From contig JALHSP010000116.1 of the NCBI GenBank assembly GCA_022865305.1, forward strand, positions 110,469 to 174,468: DNA of 64,000 nucleotides. The letters run 5' to 3'. The notes below the pieces were generated by a model. That model worked only from the letters and a program-made list of their open reading frames with translations, ran no database searches and was not told the origin of the DNA. The DNA comes from Bacteroidales bacterium (GTDB lineage: Bacteria > Bacteroidota > Bacteroidia > Bacteroidales > VadinHA17). Position 1 is the stretch's first letter, and the number at the start of each line of letters is the position of its first letter. The translations under genes were made by a program, and so were the position numbers. This document shows positions 8,400-17,923 of this stretch, in pieces.

Positions 8400-8472
8400 A
8401 GTAATGTACAGGATGAAAGCAAAAGAATTCAGGGTTTATGAATTTTATTATATTTGAGGAAAACTACAACTT

Positions 8473-8853
8473 TTGAGAAAAGCAGTTAAGATAAAAGCTT
8501 ATACAGTGCTACTGTCATGGATGCTGATCTTCACTCATAACATCATCCCCCATAATCATGCCAACGAAAACCTGACAGGCTGCCACGAGCTTGTTCATAA
8601 CAGCCATACTACAGGTAATGATTTCACAGGTCCTTTGAAGTTTAAAAGCCAGCCTGAGGAAGTTACAGTATGTCATATAACAACTTTCCTCTTTCACCAG
8701 TTCAACCAGGATACTATTATCTGCCGGACCGACTCAGACTCTAATATTCCCCCGATCTCTCTTTCAGGATATGCCTCCGGAAAAACTTTCCGGATAGCCA
8801 TTTCAGACTATTTTAATAGGATACCTTTCCTGAGAGCTCCGCCGGCAGCATAA
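8473..8853 (+). CDS. His-rich exported small protein upstream of RND efflux genes
   Basis: 126-residue protein starting at TTG 8473 (MRKAVKIKAYTVLLSWMLIF). The N-terminal hydrophobic segment looks like a signal peptide or anchor. It is followed directly by a His/Cys-rich stretch (HNIIPHNHANE, then CHELVHNSH) suited to binding Cu, Zn or Ni, and ends in PFLRAPPAA. Small proteins of this kind often sit just ahead of CusBA/CzcBA genes in Bacteroidota. Inferred role: periplasmic metal sensor or chaperone for the efflux system that follows 72 nt later. No named domain is recognised. Confidence 0.65.
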   Translation: MRKAVKIKAYTVLLSWMLIFTHNIIPHNHANENLTGCHELVHNSHTTGNDFTGPLKFKSQPEEVTVCHITTFLFHQFNQDTIICRTDSDSNIPPISLSGYASGKTFRIAISDYFNRIPFLRAPPAA

Positions 8854-8925
8854 AAAAACCTCATTCACATCATCCTCATTAAGGTAATCTATTGATTATC
8901 TATTATTTATTTATTATTACCCGTT

Positions 8926-10077
8926 ATGAAAAGATTATATTTTCTATTTATCCCGGTATTTATAGCACTTTGCTGCAGATGTTCTAGTGATCCCGGAAAT
9001 AAACAAGATCCTGATATCAAAATCGTGCAAAAAACTTCTGCCTTATCAGACACAATTGCAATTAACCCAGAGGAAGCATCTGATATAACTGACTATACTC
9101 TGCTCACCATTAAAAAGCAACCATTTGCCTTTGCCTTAAGAACTGGCGGACAAATAATGGTTGACAGCAGAGATATAATAATTATTTCAGCCAAATCTTC
9201 AGGTATTTTGAAATTCAGGGATGATTTTCTTTTTCCAGGCGTCAGAACTACCAGGGGACAGGAACTCTTCAATCTTGCTGGAGAACAACTTGCCGATGAT
9301 AATACAGAGCTTATATTTAGTCAGATAAAAGCTGATCTTGAAAAAGCCACTGCCAATTATGAACGGGCAAAAAAGCTTATATCAGATAAAATCATTACTG
9401 AGGAACATTTTCTGTCTCTGAAGAATGATTATGAAAAGTTGCTGAATGAGTATAATAACCTGAATGCAACATTCGGTAAAGACGGGAATATTATTTCAGC
9501 TCCTGCAAATGGATATATAAGGGAAATCTATGTAACTGAAGGACAGAAAGTCACCTCAGGGCAGCCACTTGCATCAATTGTAATTGAACATTATCTGGTA
9601 CTGAAAGCAGATATCTCACCTGAATACCTGGATATACTTTTCATTGTCGAAAGTGCAAATTTCACGGTAGGTTATAGCACAAGAGTTTTTAAAACCAGCG
9701 AAATGAATGGCCGGAAAATATCATATGGGAAAAGTACTGGTGAAAATTCCTATTATGTTCCTGTTTATTTCAGGATGAATCACGATCCGGAACTAATTGA
9801 AGGAACCTTTGCGGAAGTATATCTTATCGGAAAAGAAATTCAGGATGCAATCGTTGTTCCGAACAGCGCAATAATGGAAGAGTATGGGAAATTATATGTT
9901 TTTGTTGCGGATGATGATGGTGATTTCATCAAGAGATACATTAAAACAGGATACAATGATGGTGAATTTACCCAGGTAAGTTCCGGTCTGAGTGAAAACG
10001 AAAAGATTGTATCAACAGGAGCTTACCAGATAAAGCTTTCACAGAGTGCAACCTCTGCTCCTTCTCACAATCATTAA
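8926..10077 (+). CDS. RND efflux periplasmic adaptor (CusB/CzcB type)
   Basis: 383-residue membrane-fusion protein. The N-terminal lipoprotein signal ends at ALCCRCSS, so it is likely lipid-anchored. A long coiled-coil hairpin lies at about residues 135-185 (LEKATANYERAKKLISDK). The barrel-sandwich half-motif is IISAPANGYIREIYVTEGQKVTSGQPLASIV near 185-220, followed by beta-barrel and membrane-proximal domains with VVPNSAIMEEYGKLYVFV. It links the inner-membrane pump to the outer-membrane channel. It is followed 11 nt later by the pump gene. Metal identity (Cu/Ag or Zn/Co/Cd) cannot be fixed from sequence. Confidence 0.88.
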   Translation: MKRLYFLFIPVFIALCCRCSSDPGNKQDPDIKIVQKTSALSDTIAINPEEASDITDYTLLTIKKQPFAFALRTGGQIMVDSRDIIIISAKSSGILKFRDDFLFPGVRTTRGQELFNLAGEQLADDNTELIFSQIKADLEKATANYERAKKLISDKIITEEHFLSLKNDYEKLLNEYNNLNATFGKDGNIISAPANGYIREIYVTEGQKVTSGQPLASIVIEHYLVLKADISPEYLDILFIVESANFTVGYSTRVFKTSEMNGRKISYGKSTGENSYYVPVYFRMNHDPELIEGTFAEVYLIGKEIQDAIVVPNSAIMEEYGKLYVFVADDDGDFIKRYIKTGYNDGEFTQVSSGLSENEKIVSTGAYQIKLSQSATSAPSHNH

Positions 10078-10088
10078 TTTACCTGATC

Positions 10089-13000
10089 ATGCTGAACAAG
10101 ATCATAGATTTTTCATTAAAGAACAGGCTGAGTATCATAATTGCAGCCGTTCTTCTCATCCTGATCGGTACTTATACAGCATACAGGATGGACATTGATA
10201 TCTTCCCGGAGCTTACTGCCCCAACAGTTGTGATAATGACTGAAGCAAGCGGAATGGCTCCGGAAGAGGTTGAAAAACTGGTTACATTTCCTATTGAAGC
10301 AACGATGAACGGAGCAACAGGAATACGGCGTGTCAGGTCAAATTCTTCAATGGGATTTTCGATTGTGTTTGTTGAATTTGATTGGGGTACAGATATTTAT
10401 AAAGCCCGACAGACTGTTGCCGAACGTCTTATCCAGGTGAATGAGCTTTTACCCTCCGGAATTGATAAACCCGTTATTGCTCCTCAAACATCACTGCTTG
10501 GGGAAATGATGATCATTGCGATGGAATCTGACAGTGTTAGCCTTATGGATCTCCGGACTATTGCTGACTGGACAGTTGCTCCACGGCTGTTGTCGGTCGG
10601 GGGTGTTGCACAGGTCAATGTTATAGGTGGTGACTCAAAGGAATATCAGGTTCTTGCAGATCCTTACAGGATGAATTTCTACGGGATCAGTATGAGTGAT
10701 CTGATAGAGACCTGTAATGATATAAATGTCAACACCCCGGGAGGATTTATTAATCAATATGGTAACAAGTATATTATTAGAGGTATTGCCAGAACCGACA
10801 GGACGACAGAACTATCCAACTCTATAATAAAAGTTACAAACGGGCAAAGAGTCAAAATCAGTGATGTAGCCAAAGTTACTGTTGGGAAAGCACCTGCAAT
10901 TGGAACAGGTTCATACAGAGGAAACAGTGCAGTGCTTGTAACAATAACCAGGCAACCTGATGCCAACAGTGTGAACCTTTCTGACAACATTACCAGCGCA
11001 ATCAGAGAGATTCAGGAAAATATCGGACCATCAATAAAATTTCATACTGATATCTATAACCAGGCCTCATTCATCAAAACCTCTGTCAGAAATGTACTGA
11101 AAGCACTTATTGAGGGTGGAATATTTGTAGTAATTGTCCTTTTCTTTTTCCTGTTCAATTTCAGAACAACATTAATTTCATTGCTGGCAATTCCGCTTTC
11201 GCTGCTGGTGACAATACTGACACTTAAAACTCTGGGATATACAATAAATACCATGAGCCTCGGAGGAATGGCAATTGCCATCGGCTCACTTGTGGATGAT
11301 GCTATCATTTATGTGGAGAACATTTACAAACAGCTCCGGAAAAATGTTGTTTTGCCTGCGGTGAAGAAAGAACCTGTAATGGCTGTTATTTACAAGGCAG
11401 CGTCTGAAATGAAATCATCAATCTGGAATGCTACGGTAATAATAATTATAACTTTTTTGCCTCTGTTCCTGCTGGGTGGTATGGAAGGAAGAATGCTGAA
11501 ACCCCTGGGAATCTCTTTTATCATTTCTCTTTTTGCGTCACTGATTGTAGCAATCACTCTTACACCCGTGTTAAGCAGCTATCTGCTGACTGATGAGCGA
11601 CGCCTGATGAAAGCTGTCAATGGATCATGGGCTGAGCGCAACCTGAATAGCCTCTACCGCAAATCGCTTCAGTTCACACTTAAGAAAAACAGGTTAATAA
11701 TAGGGATCACGGCACTTCTTTTTATCATTTCTGTTCTTCTTTTAACCACTACAGGCAGCTCATTTCTTCCGCCATTTAACGAAGGAGCACTTACAGTTAA
11801 TATCAGCTCGATGCCTGGTATTTCGCTTGAAGAGTCAGCAAAAACAGGTACTAAAGCTCAGAAAATACTCCTTCAGATACCGGAGATAAAATCAGTTTCA
11901 TGCAAAACAGGCCGTGCTGAACTGGCAGAACACTCGTTTGGAGAAAATGTATCAGAACTTGACGTTCCTTTTGAACTTGAGGAGAGAAGCAGGGAAGATT
12001 TCTTCGCCGATGTCCGGAACAGACTGAAATCACTTAAAGGAGTAAATGTTGAAGTCGGACAACCGATAACTCACAGGATTGACAATATGCTATCCGGAAC
12101 AAAAGCCAACATAGCTTTAAAACTGTTTGGCGATGACATAAATGATCTCTACAGGATCGCAAATGAGATCAGGTCTGAAATTTCTGATATAGACGGTATC
12201 GGAGATCTGAATGTTGAACAGCTTGTCGAGACTCCACAGCTTAAAATAAAAGCCCGTCGCGAAATGCTTTCAAGGTATGGTATTGACATTAATAGTTTTA
12301 ATTCTTTCATTAAATATGCAATCGGAGGCCAGACTGTTTCAGATGTATATGAAGATGAAAAACGCTTTCCGCTTGTTTTGAGATATAATAATGCGACGCG
12401 TGGGACCATTGAAGAGATCGGCGGTGCTATGATTGATACTTATGATGGTAAAAAAGTGCCTCTCTCCTTTGTTTCAGATATAGAATCATCATCTGGACCC
12501 GGATCAATTAACCACGAAAATGTCAGGCGAAAGATTGTTGTCGCTATAAATGTGGCAGGGAAGGATGTCGGAACCGTCTTAAAGGATATAAAGAAAAGGA
12601 TCGGGAAAAGAGTTACTTTGCCAGAAAACTATCATATAGAATATGGCGGGCAGTTTGAGAGTGCTGAAAGCGCAACAAGACTCCTCTTTATTGCTTCGGT
12701 TGGTGCCATACTATTGATTTTTATGATTCTCTACCAGGAATTTAAAGACAGCACCCTTTCATTCATCATACTGCTTAACCTCCCTCTTGCACTGATCGGC
12801 GGAATATTTGCCATAAAAGTATCATCCAATATAATAAGTATCCCATCAATTATAGGATTTATTACTCTTTTCGGAATAGCAACAAGAAATGGCATTCTCC
12901 TTGTTTCAAGGTACTTACATCTTGGAGGGGAGGGTATGGATCTGCACGGGAGTGTAATTTCAGGATCTGTTGACAGATTAAATCCTATCCTTATGACAGC

Positions 13001-13190
13001 ACTCACTGCTGCCCTTGCACTTATTCCTCTTGCCCTCGGTGGCGATCATCCAGGCAATGAAATCCAGAGTCCGATGGCGATTGTAATTCTTGGAGGATTG
13101 TTAAGCTCAACTCTGCTGAACATATTTGTGATCCCTTCAGTCTATACTGTCATTCAAAAAAGAAAATTAAAAAGAAAACAAAATGCTTAA
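10089..13190 (+). CDS. RND heavy-metal efflux pump (CusA/CzcA family)
   Basis: 1033-residue inner-membrane pump of the HME-RND family, normal length. Twelve membrane helices in two repeats are inferred from hydrophobic blocks. The motif AIAIGSLVDDAIIYVENIYKQL (about 394-415) carries the acidic residues of TM4 used in proton relay. Other hallmarks are YRMDIDIFPELTAPTVVIMTEA at the start, SSFLPPFNEGALTVN, and GIATRNGILLVSRY near the C-terminus. It exports metal cations using the proton gradient. The stop overlaps the TolC gene by 8 nt, so all three structural genes form one operon. Confidence 0.92.
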   Translation: MLNKIIDFSLKNRLSIIIAAVLLILIGTYTAYRMDIDIFPELTAPTVVIMTEASGMAPEEVEKLVTFPIEATMNGATGIRRVRSNSSMGFSIVFVEFDWGTDIYKARQTVAERLIQVNELLPSGIDKPVIAPQTSLLGEMMIIAMESDSVSLMDLRTIADWTVAPRLLSVGGVAQVNVIGGDSKEYQVLADPYRMNFYGISMSDLIETCNDINVNTPGGFINQYGNKYIIRGIARTDRTTELSNSIIKVTNGQRVKISDVAKVTVGKAPAIGTGSYRGNSAVLVTITRQPDANSVNLSDNITSAIREIQENIGPSIKFHTDIYNQASFIKTSVRNVLKALIEGGIFVVIVLFFFLFNFRTTLISLLAIPLSLLVTILTLKTLGYTINTMSLGGMAIAIGSLVDDAIIYVENIYKQLRKNVVLPAVKKEPVMAVIYKAASEMKSSIWNATVIIIITFLPLFLLGGMEGRMLKPLGISFIISLFASLIVAITLTPVLSSYLLTDERRLMKAVNGSWAERNLNSLYRKSLQFTLKKNRLIIGITALLFIISVLLLTTTGSSFLPPFNEGALTVNISSMPGISLEESAKTGTKAQKILLQIPEIKSVSCKTGRAELAEHSFGENVSELDVPFELEERSREDFFADVRNRLKSLKGVNVEVGQPITHRIDNMLSGTKANIALKLFGDDINDLYRIANEIRSEISDIDGIGDLNVEQLVETPQLKIKARREMLSRYGIDINSFNSFIKYAIGGQTVSDVYEDEKRFPLVLRYNNATRGTIEEIGGAMIDTYDGKKVPLSFVSDIESSSGPGSINHENVRRKIVVAINVAGKDVGTVLKDIKKRIGKRVTLPENYHIEYGGQFESAESATRLLFIASVGAILLIFMILYQEFKDSTLSFIILLNLPLALIGGIFAIKVSSNIISIPSIIGFITLFGIATRNGILLVSRYLHLGGEGMDLHGSVISGSVDRLNPILMTALTAALALIPLALGGDHPGNEIQSPMAIVILGGLLSSTLLNIFVIPSVYTVIQKRKLKRKQNA

Positions 13191-14364
13191 AAGGTTCATA
13201 ATAATTTTATTCCTGACCTTCATGACCAGTTTTGTCAGCAGTCAGGGATTACAGGAGTTCCTGAATAAGGTTTCTGATAACAATCCGGAAATACTGGCGT
13301 ACCGGAAGCTGCTTGAAGCAAAGAAGATCGAAGCAAGGACAGGTCTGACACCATCCAATCCAGAAGTAACTGCCGGCTATATGCCGGGCAACAGTGATGC
13401 TATCGGAATAAAAAAGACCTGGTCAGTGACACAGTCATTTGCATTCCCATCAAAATATCTTCTTCAGAAAAAGATAAGTAAGAATACAATAGCTCTGGTT
13501 GAGCAGGAGGTTAATTACGGAATGCTTCTTATACTTCTTGAAGCAAAAACATCAATGTTTGATCTGATATATAATAACAAGGTACTTAATGTCCTTGAAA
13601 AAAGGAAGGAAGGTTATGACAGGCTCCGTACTGCGTGGGGAACAATGCTCGAAAATGGTGAAACAACAATTCTGGAATACAATAAGATCATTCTGGAGCT
13701 TTCGGCACTCAACCTTGAAATAACAAGGAGAGAAACTGAAATCGGAATTTTAAAGGAAAAGCTGCTATATATGAGTGGAGGTAAAATACCTGTTCCTGAG
13801 ATAGACTACTACCCGGACACATCTGAACCAGAACTGGATAAGCTGATCTCAGAAAAATCCGGAGTGCATCCGGCTTTTCTGATTCCTGAAACTGAATATC
13901 TGATAAGCCTGGAAGAAGTAAAACTCAGCAGAACCGGTTCACTTCCTGAATTTCAGATTGGTTATGCTTCAGAAATTATTCCGGGCGAAACATATTCCGG
14001 CCCGGTTGGCGGTATAACAATTCCTTTATGGGCAAATTCAAACAAGGTAAAAACAGCTCAGGCTTCGGTAATCCACCTGGCTGCTGTCAGGGATGCCGAG
14101 ATATTCAAACTTAAATCGCGGATAAGGAATGAATATGCAAATATGAAAGCTTTGAAAAAGAGCATGTCAGAAGTAGAAAATATTTTAGAATCAAATGGAG
14201 AAATTAAATATCTCGATATTGCCCTGTCGAATGGGGAGATATCTCTTACCAGCTACTTTTCGTATCTTGAGGTTGCATTCCGAACTGAAGACCTGCTTCT
14301 TGAGCTCAAAAACGAATACCACAACTCGCTTGCTTCTTTGCTTGATTACGAACTAATAAAATAG
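13183..14364 (+). CDS. TolC-family outer-membrane efflux protein
   Basis: 393-residue outer-membrane channel component, CusC/CzcC-like. A signal peptide is visible (KRFIIILFLTFMTSFVSSQG). Two similar helical halves follow, the first with NPEILAYRKLLEAKKIEA and the second with AEIFKLKSRIRNEYANM, and a conserved SNPEVTAGYMPG between helices. It is somewhat short relative to classical TolC (about 470), as is usual for the Bacteroidota metal-efflux version. It overlaps the pump gene by 8 nt and ends inside a perfect bidirectional terminator. Confidence 0.85.
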   Translation: MLKRFIIILFLTFMTSFVSSQGLQEFLNKVSDNNPEILAYRKLLEAKKIEARTGLTPSNPEVTAGYMPGNSDAIGIKKTWSVTQSFAFPSKYLLQKKISKNTIALVEQEVNYGMLLILLEAKTSMFDLIYNNKVLNVLEKRKEGYDRLRTAWGTMLENGETTILEYNKIILELSALNLEITRRETEIGILKEKLLYMSGGKIPVPEIDYYPDTSEPELDKLISEKSGVHPAFLIPETEYLISLEEVKLSRTGSLPEFQIGYASEIIPGETYSGPVGGITIPLWANSNKVKTAQASVIHLAAVRDAEIFKLKSRIRNEYANMKALKKSMSEVENILESNGEIKYLDIALSNGEISLTSYFSYLEVAFRTEDLLLELKNEYHNSLASLLDYELIK

Positions 14365-14400
14365 GTTGTTATATCAGGAAATATAACAACCTATATTTTA
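14361..14400. terminator. Bidirectional terminator between convergent genes
   Basis: ATAGGTTGTTATAT (14361-14374) pairs perfectly over 14 bp with ATATAACAACCTAT (14381-14394), with a 6-nt loop and a T-run on the plus side. It overlaps the TolC stop codon and lies 17 nt from the stop of the convergent epimerase. Confidence 0.88.
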
Positions 14401-14416
14401 AGAGAGATATTTAAGA

Positions 14417-15313
14417 TTATACCAGAATTTTTGTTGTCATATTAGTAAAACTTGTTTTGATATCCTCAAAAATTATTCCGTCTCTGCTGTCATCCTGTTC
14501 AACTACCATATATTTCATACCTGCAATATCCTTGGCTGCGAGTATTTCCTTGAAATTTATCACACCTGCGCCTACCGGAGCAATATCGTTTTTAATAACC
14601 TCGAAGAATGGAGCTTCTTTCGTGTACATGTCTTTCATGTGGAAAAGCGGGAACCTGCCCAGGTATTTCTTGATTATGTCGACAGGATTATATCCTGCTT
14701 TGGAGGTCCAAAACATATCAAGCTCCATCACCACAAGATCTTTATCCAATTCAGCAAGCATAACATCAAAATAAGGGATCTTTCCTTCAACCGTGGCAAA
14801 CTCAAAATTGTGGTTGTGATATCCAAACTGCATTCCGTACTCTTTCATGATTGCACCAATCCGGTTCCAGTTGGCTGCCATTTTCTGATAGCTGGCAATT
14901 GATGTCCGCATCTCTTCAACAATCCATGGTTGGAGGCAATACTTTACTCCCAGTTTTACATGGTCTTCGGCCATTTTTTTTGCATTATCGAGTGTAACAC
15001 CAACTCCTTCAACCTGTGTGTGGCTGCTTATGATCTCCATTCCAAGATCATTGCACATTTTTCTGAATTCAGCAGGCTCATAGCCATAGAATTTTCCATT
15101 TGCATAGTCTGCCAGCTCAAGGTATTTATAACCTATGACTGAAACCTTTTTCAAAGACCCTGGCACATCTGCTGCCATAGCATCACGTATTGTATATAAC
15201 TGAAGGCCTATACCGACAGTCTTTTTACATGAATACTGAGAAAAAACCATTGCTCCCACTGCAGCTGTCGCAGACACTTTTAAAAACTCTCTTCTTGAAC
15301 GTTTTGTTTTCAT
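14417..15313 (-). CDS. Tat-exported sugar phosphate isomerase/epimerase (AP-endonuclease 2 fold)
   Basis: 298-residue protein with a twin-arginine signal (SRREFLKVSATAA) at the N-terminus, then a Cys (SCKK) that may be lipidated. The body is a xylose-isomerase-like TIM barrel. Candidate metal ligands are a Glu in YLELADYA, a His in GYHNHNFEF (about 167), the Asp of MELDMFW (about 198), a His in LFHMKDM (about 225) and a late acidic pair in VVEQDDSRDG. Bacteroidota have many such exported proteins, usually in sugar or inositol metabolism, with unknown substrate. It is convergent to the efflux operon and unrelated to it. Confidence 0.82.
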   Translation of the reverse strand: MKTKRSRREFLKVSATAAVGAMVFSQYSCKKTVGIGLQLYTIRDAMAADVPGSLKKVSVIGYKYLELADYANGKFYGYEPAEFRKMCNDLGMEIISSHTQVEGVGVTLDNAKKMAEDHVKLGVKYCLQPWIVEEMRTSIASYQKMAANWNRIGAIMKEYGMQFGYHNHNFEFATVEGKIPYFDVMLAELDKDLVVMELDMFWTSKAGYNPVDIIKKYLGRFPLFHMKDMYTKEAPFFEVIKNDIAPVGAGVINFKEILAAKDIAGMKYMVVEQDDSRDGIIFEDIKTSFTNMTTKILV

Positions 15314-15550
15314 AGTTCGGATTATTATTGATTGATTTTAAGTTTATTATGCTAAAACCTTATATTAAAACTGATAATAAAAATAATACTTTACTATTAA
15401 AAAAATAGTCTGAGCACTATTTTTTTTAAATCTATTTTAATAACAGAATACCGTTCTGAGCTTTAAAAAGACTTGATTCTCTTCTAATAAAGTGACTTTG
15501 GTACCTTGGTTATATTTATTTTTAATAATTTTATTCTGAATATTCCCGGG

Positions 15551-17923
15551 ATGAAAGCAATTATAACAATTTCTGTATTATTCTTTATATGCTTTTTTAA
15601 TCTTTCAGGACAGCAACAGTCAGATAACTCAGACCAGAAAAAGATTGAAAAGCTTGGTGTCGGGGATCTTGCTTTTAAGGAAGACACCATGGAAATGAAC
15701 GTAATTTCTGCAAGTCGCAGCTCCAAAAAGATCGGGGAATTGCCAATTACAATATATGTTGTCACAAGGGAAGAAATTATTCTCAATCACTATAATTCCC
15801 TTATTGATATTATTAAAAGTCTTCCCGGTATAAGGGTCTCCCAGCCCGGATCCGGAGAACTTGGTGAGAGCTTTGAAGTCAGGGGACTTATCGGAAACCT
15901 GTATACAATGATACTCATAAACGGGCTTCCGATTAAACCCAGTGCTGTTATCGGCATGCCTGTTTTAGCACAACTTCCCGTTCGGCAGGCTGAAAGAATT
16001 GAGATTATCTATGGACCTGCTTCTGCAGTTTATGGAGCCGATGCTGTGTCAGGTGTAATCAATATCATAACAAAAGAAGCCGAAAAGGGAACTTTTGCAA
16101 TGGGAGATATAAGCCTCGGTCAGTCCGATTATCGAAGCGGAAACTTTATGGTAGGCGGAAAAACAGGAAAGGACAAAAATATTATGCAATACAGCTTTTA
16201 TGGTGGGATCAGTGAGGTAAGCGATCTGAATATAAAGAAAGGATATAGCGACGTTTACAATCCATTGCAGTACCTGCAGGGCAGATATTTTAATATCGGA
16301 GGAACAAATTATGAACCAATAAAAATTACGGAAACCATTTTACGTGCCGGAGGTATTAATCCTTCTGATTTTATTGAACAGAATTATCCGGTGAACTATG
16401 AAGGCACTTTGACATTACCTGCAATTGAGGATCTGCCTGCCGCAAGCAATAATCTTGGATTCCAGCTGAAGTACAGAGGTGTCAGCATGTCATTCAATAA
16501 CATGTACAGGAGAACCCATAGTTCGCTTAGCCAGTCACCTTACTTCTATAAATATAATAATCCTCAGAATTTCTGGGGCGAGAATATCAGATCAACAACT
16601 TTGAGTTACAATCATGAATGGACACCCAAGTTTACAACAACTACAAACATTTCAAATCTTGTTTACAGAATGGATAATAATTCCAGCATGGGTGTCACAT
16701 TTATAGATTATACTGATAAGGTTTACAGGTATGCTGCTGGCCGTGACATATTATTAGAGCAGTTATTCACTGTGATGCCTGTCAACAACCTGGAAATCAT
16801 GTCAGGAATAACTTACCAGTATTCCGGTAACCTGCCACAGACAAATTTTCTGGATGCCCCTTTTAATCCGCGTAATTACAGTTACTTCAGCACAAAGGTC
16901 GACCTTTTAGATACACTTACCAACAATTTTGGCATTAACCCTGTGGTATACCACAATTTTTCCATTTTTTCCCAGACTTATTATTCTTTTAAGTCATTCA
17001 GATTCATGGGGGGAATCAGGATTGATGAAAACTCTCAATACGGAATCAGCCTCAGTCCCAGACTTGCAGGACTCTACATAATGAATCCCCGGACAAGCTT
17101 CAGGGGTTCAATCGGACTTGCTTATAAAGCTCCCCCTTCATCACTGGCATGGCAATCGCTTGCTTACAAAGCTGGCAGAAATCACGACAGCCTGATCTAT
17201 ATTTCCATACCAAATCGTTATCTTAAACCTGAAAAGTACATGTCGGTAGAACTTGGACTAATAAAAAAATATAAGAAGGGTCTTAACCTGAATGTATCAA
17301 TATATTATAACAATATCAGGAATCTAATTGGGGTTATGAATGTCCCTGCAGCATCTCTTTCCCTTCCCCTGGCAATTATTGAACCTGATACGGCAACCGT
17401 TTTGAAAAGGGCAAATAGTGATGAATCGGTTTTTAGGCTTTATGGCCTGCAGGGTACTTTAAAAATGAATGATATTGTTAAAAGGATTCATATGAACTGG
17501 GAATTAAGTCTGACGTTTGCCAAATCCAGCCAGGATTTCCCTGATATCCTTCAGCTTGCAACCGACTATTTAAATAACTTCAAGCTCATTCCGAAACATT
17601 ACGGACAAATGAAATTATCTATGAGGCCGGTGAAAAACCTGTATTTGCAGGCAACAAGCATCTGGGGATCAAGCTGGCTAAGACTGATCATTCCGTTTAA
17701 AGATATTTATGAAGATATTTTGAAGGATTTTGATGGTTTTTATAGTATGGACGTTGTAGTTAATTATAAATTCGGGCTCAATCTCAGCAGTTTTATTAAA
17801 GTCAACAATATCTTTGATGAAAGGTATGGTGGCCCTGTTTATTCAGGGATGCAGACTCCCCTGCCCTATAATCCTCAGACCGGGCGCAATATTCACCTTG
17901 GACTAACATATACACTTAACTGA
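15551..17923 (+). CDS. TonB-dependent outer-membrane receptor (BtuB/FepA-like)
   Basis: 790-residue receptor starting at ATG 15551 (MKAIITISVLFFICFFNLSG, a signal peptide). An upstream in-frame start at 15506 would add 15 residues and is unlikely. A TonB-box-like stretch (EMNVISASRSSKKIGELP) leads into a plug domain at about 60-190, with LPGIRVSQPGSGELGESFEVRG and IIYGPASAVYGADAVSGVINIITK. A 22-stranded barrel follows, ending in an aromatic-poor GLTYTLN. There is no N-terminal CarboxypepD_reg domain and no SusD partner, so it resembles a vitamin or siderophore receptor more than a SusC. The stop overlaps the next start by 1 nt. Confidence 0.88.
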   Translation: MKAIITISVLFFICFFNLSGQQQSDNSDQKKIEKLGVGDLAFKEDTMEMNVISASRSSKKIGELPITIYVVTREEIILNHYNSLIDIIKSLPGIRVSQPGSGELGESFEVRGLIGNLYTMILINGLPIKPSAVIGMPVLAQLPVRQAERIEIIYGPASAVYGADAVSGVINIITKEAEKGTFAMGDISLGQSDYRSGNFMVGGKTGKDKNIMQYSFYGGISEVSDLNIKKGYSDVYNPLQYLQGRYFNIGGTNYEPIKITETILRAGGINPSDFIEQNYPVNYEGTLTLPAIEDLPAASNNLGFQLKYRGVSMSFNNMYRRTHSSLSQSPYFYKYNNPQNFWGENIRSTTLSYNHEWTPKFTTTTNISNLVYRMDNNSSMGVTFIDYTDKVYRYAAGRDILLEQLFTVMPVNNLEIMSGITYQYSGNLPQTNFLDAPFNPRNYSYFSTKVDLLDTLTNNFGINPVVYHNFSIFSQTYYSFKSFRFMGGIRIDENSQYGISLSPRLAGLYIMNPRTSFRGSIGLAYKAPPSSLAWQSLAYKAGRNHDSLIYISIPNRYLKPEKYMSVELGLIKKYKKGLNLNVSIYYNNIRNLIGVMNVPAASLSLPLAIIEPDTATVLKRANSDESVFRLYGLQGTLKMNDIVKRIHMNWELSLTFAKSSQDFPDILQLATDYLNNFKLIPKHYGQMKLSMRPVKNLYLQATSIWGSSWLRLIIPFKDIYEDILKDFDGFYSMDVVVNYKFGLNLSSFIKVNNIFDERYGGPVYSGMQTPLPYNPQTGRNIHLGLTYTLN

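Noticed and set aside
7736..8422. 228-codon minus-strand ORF over the HAD phosphatase
   Set aside because: The plus-strand frame has complete HAD motifs; the antisense shows no domain-like features.
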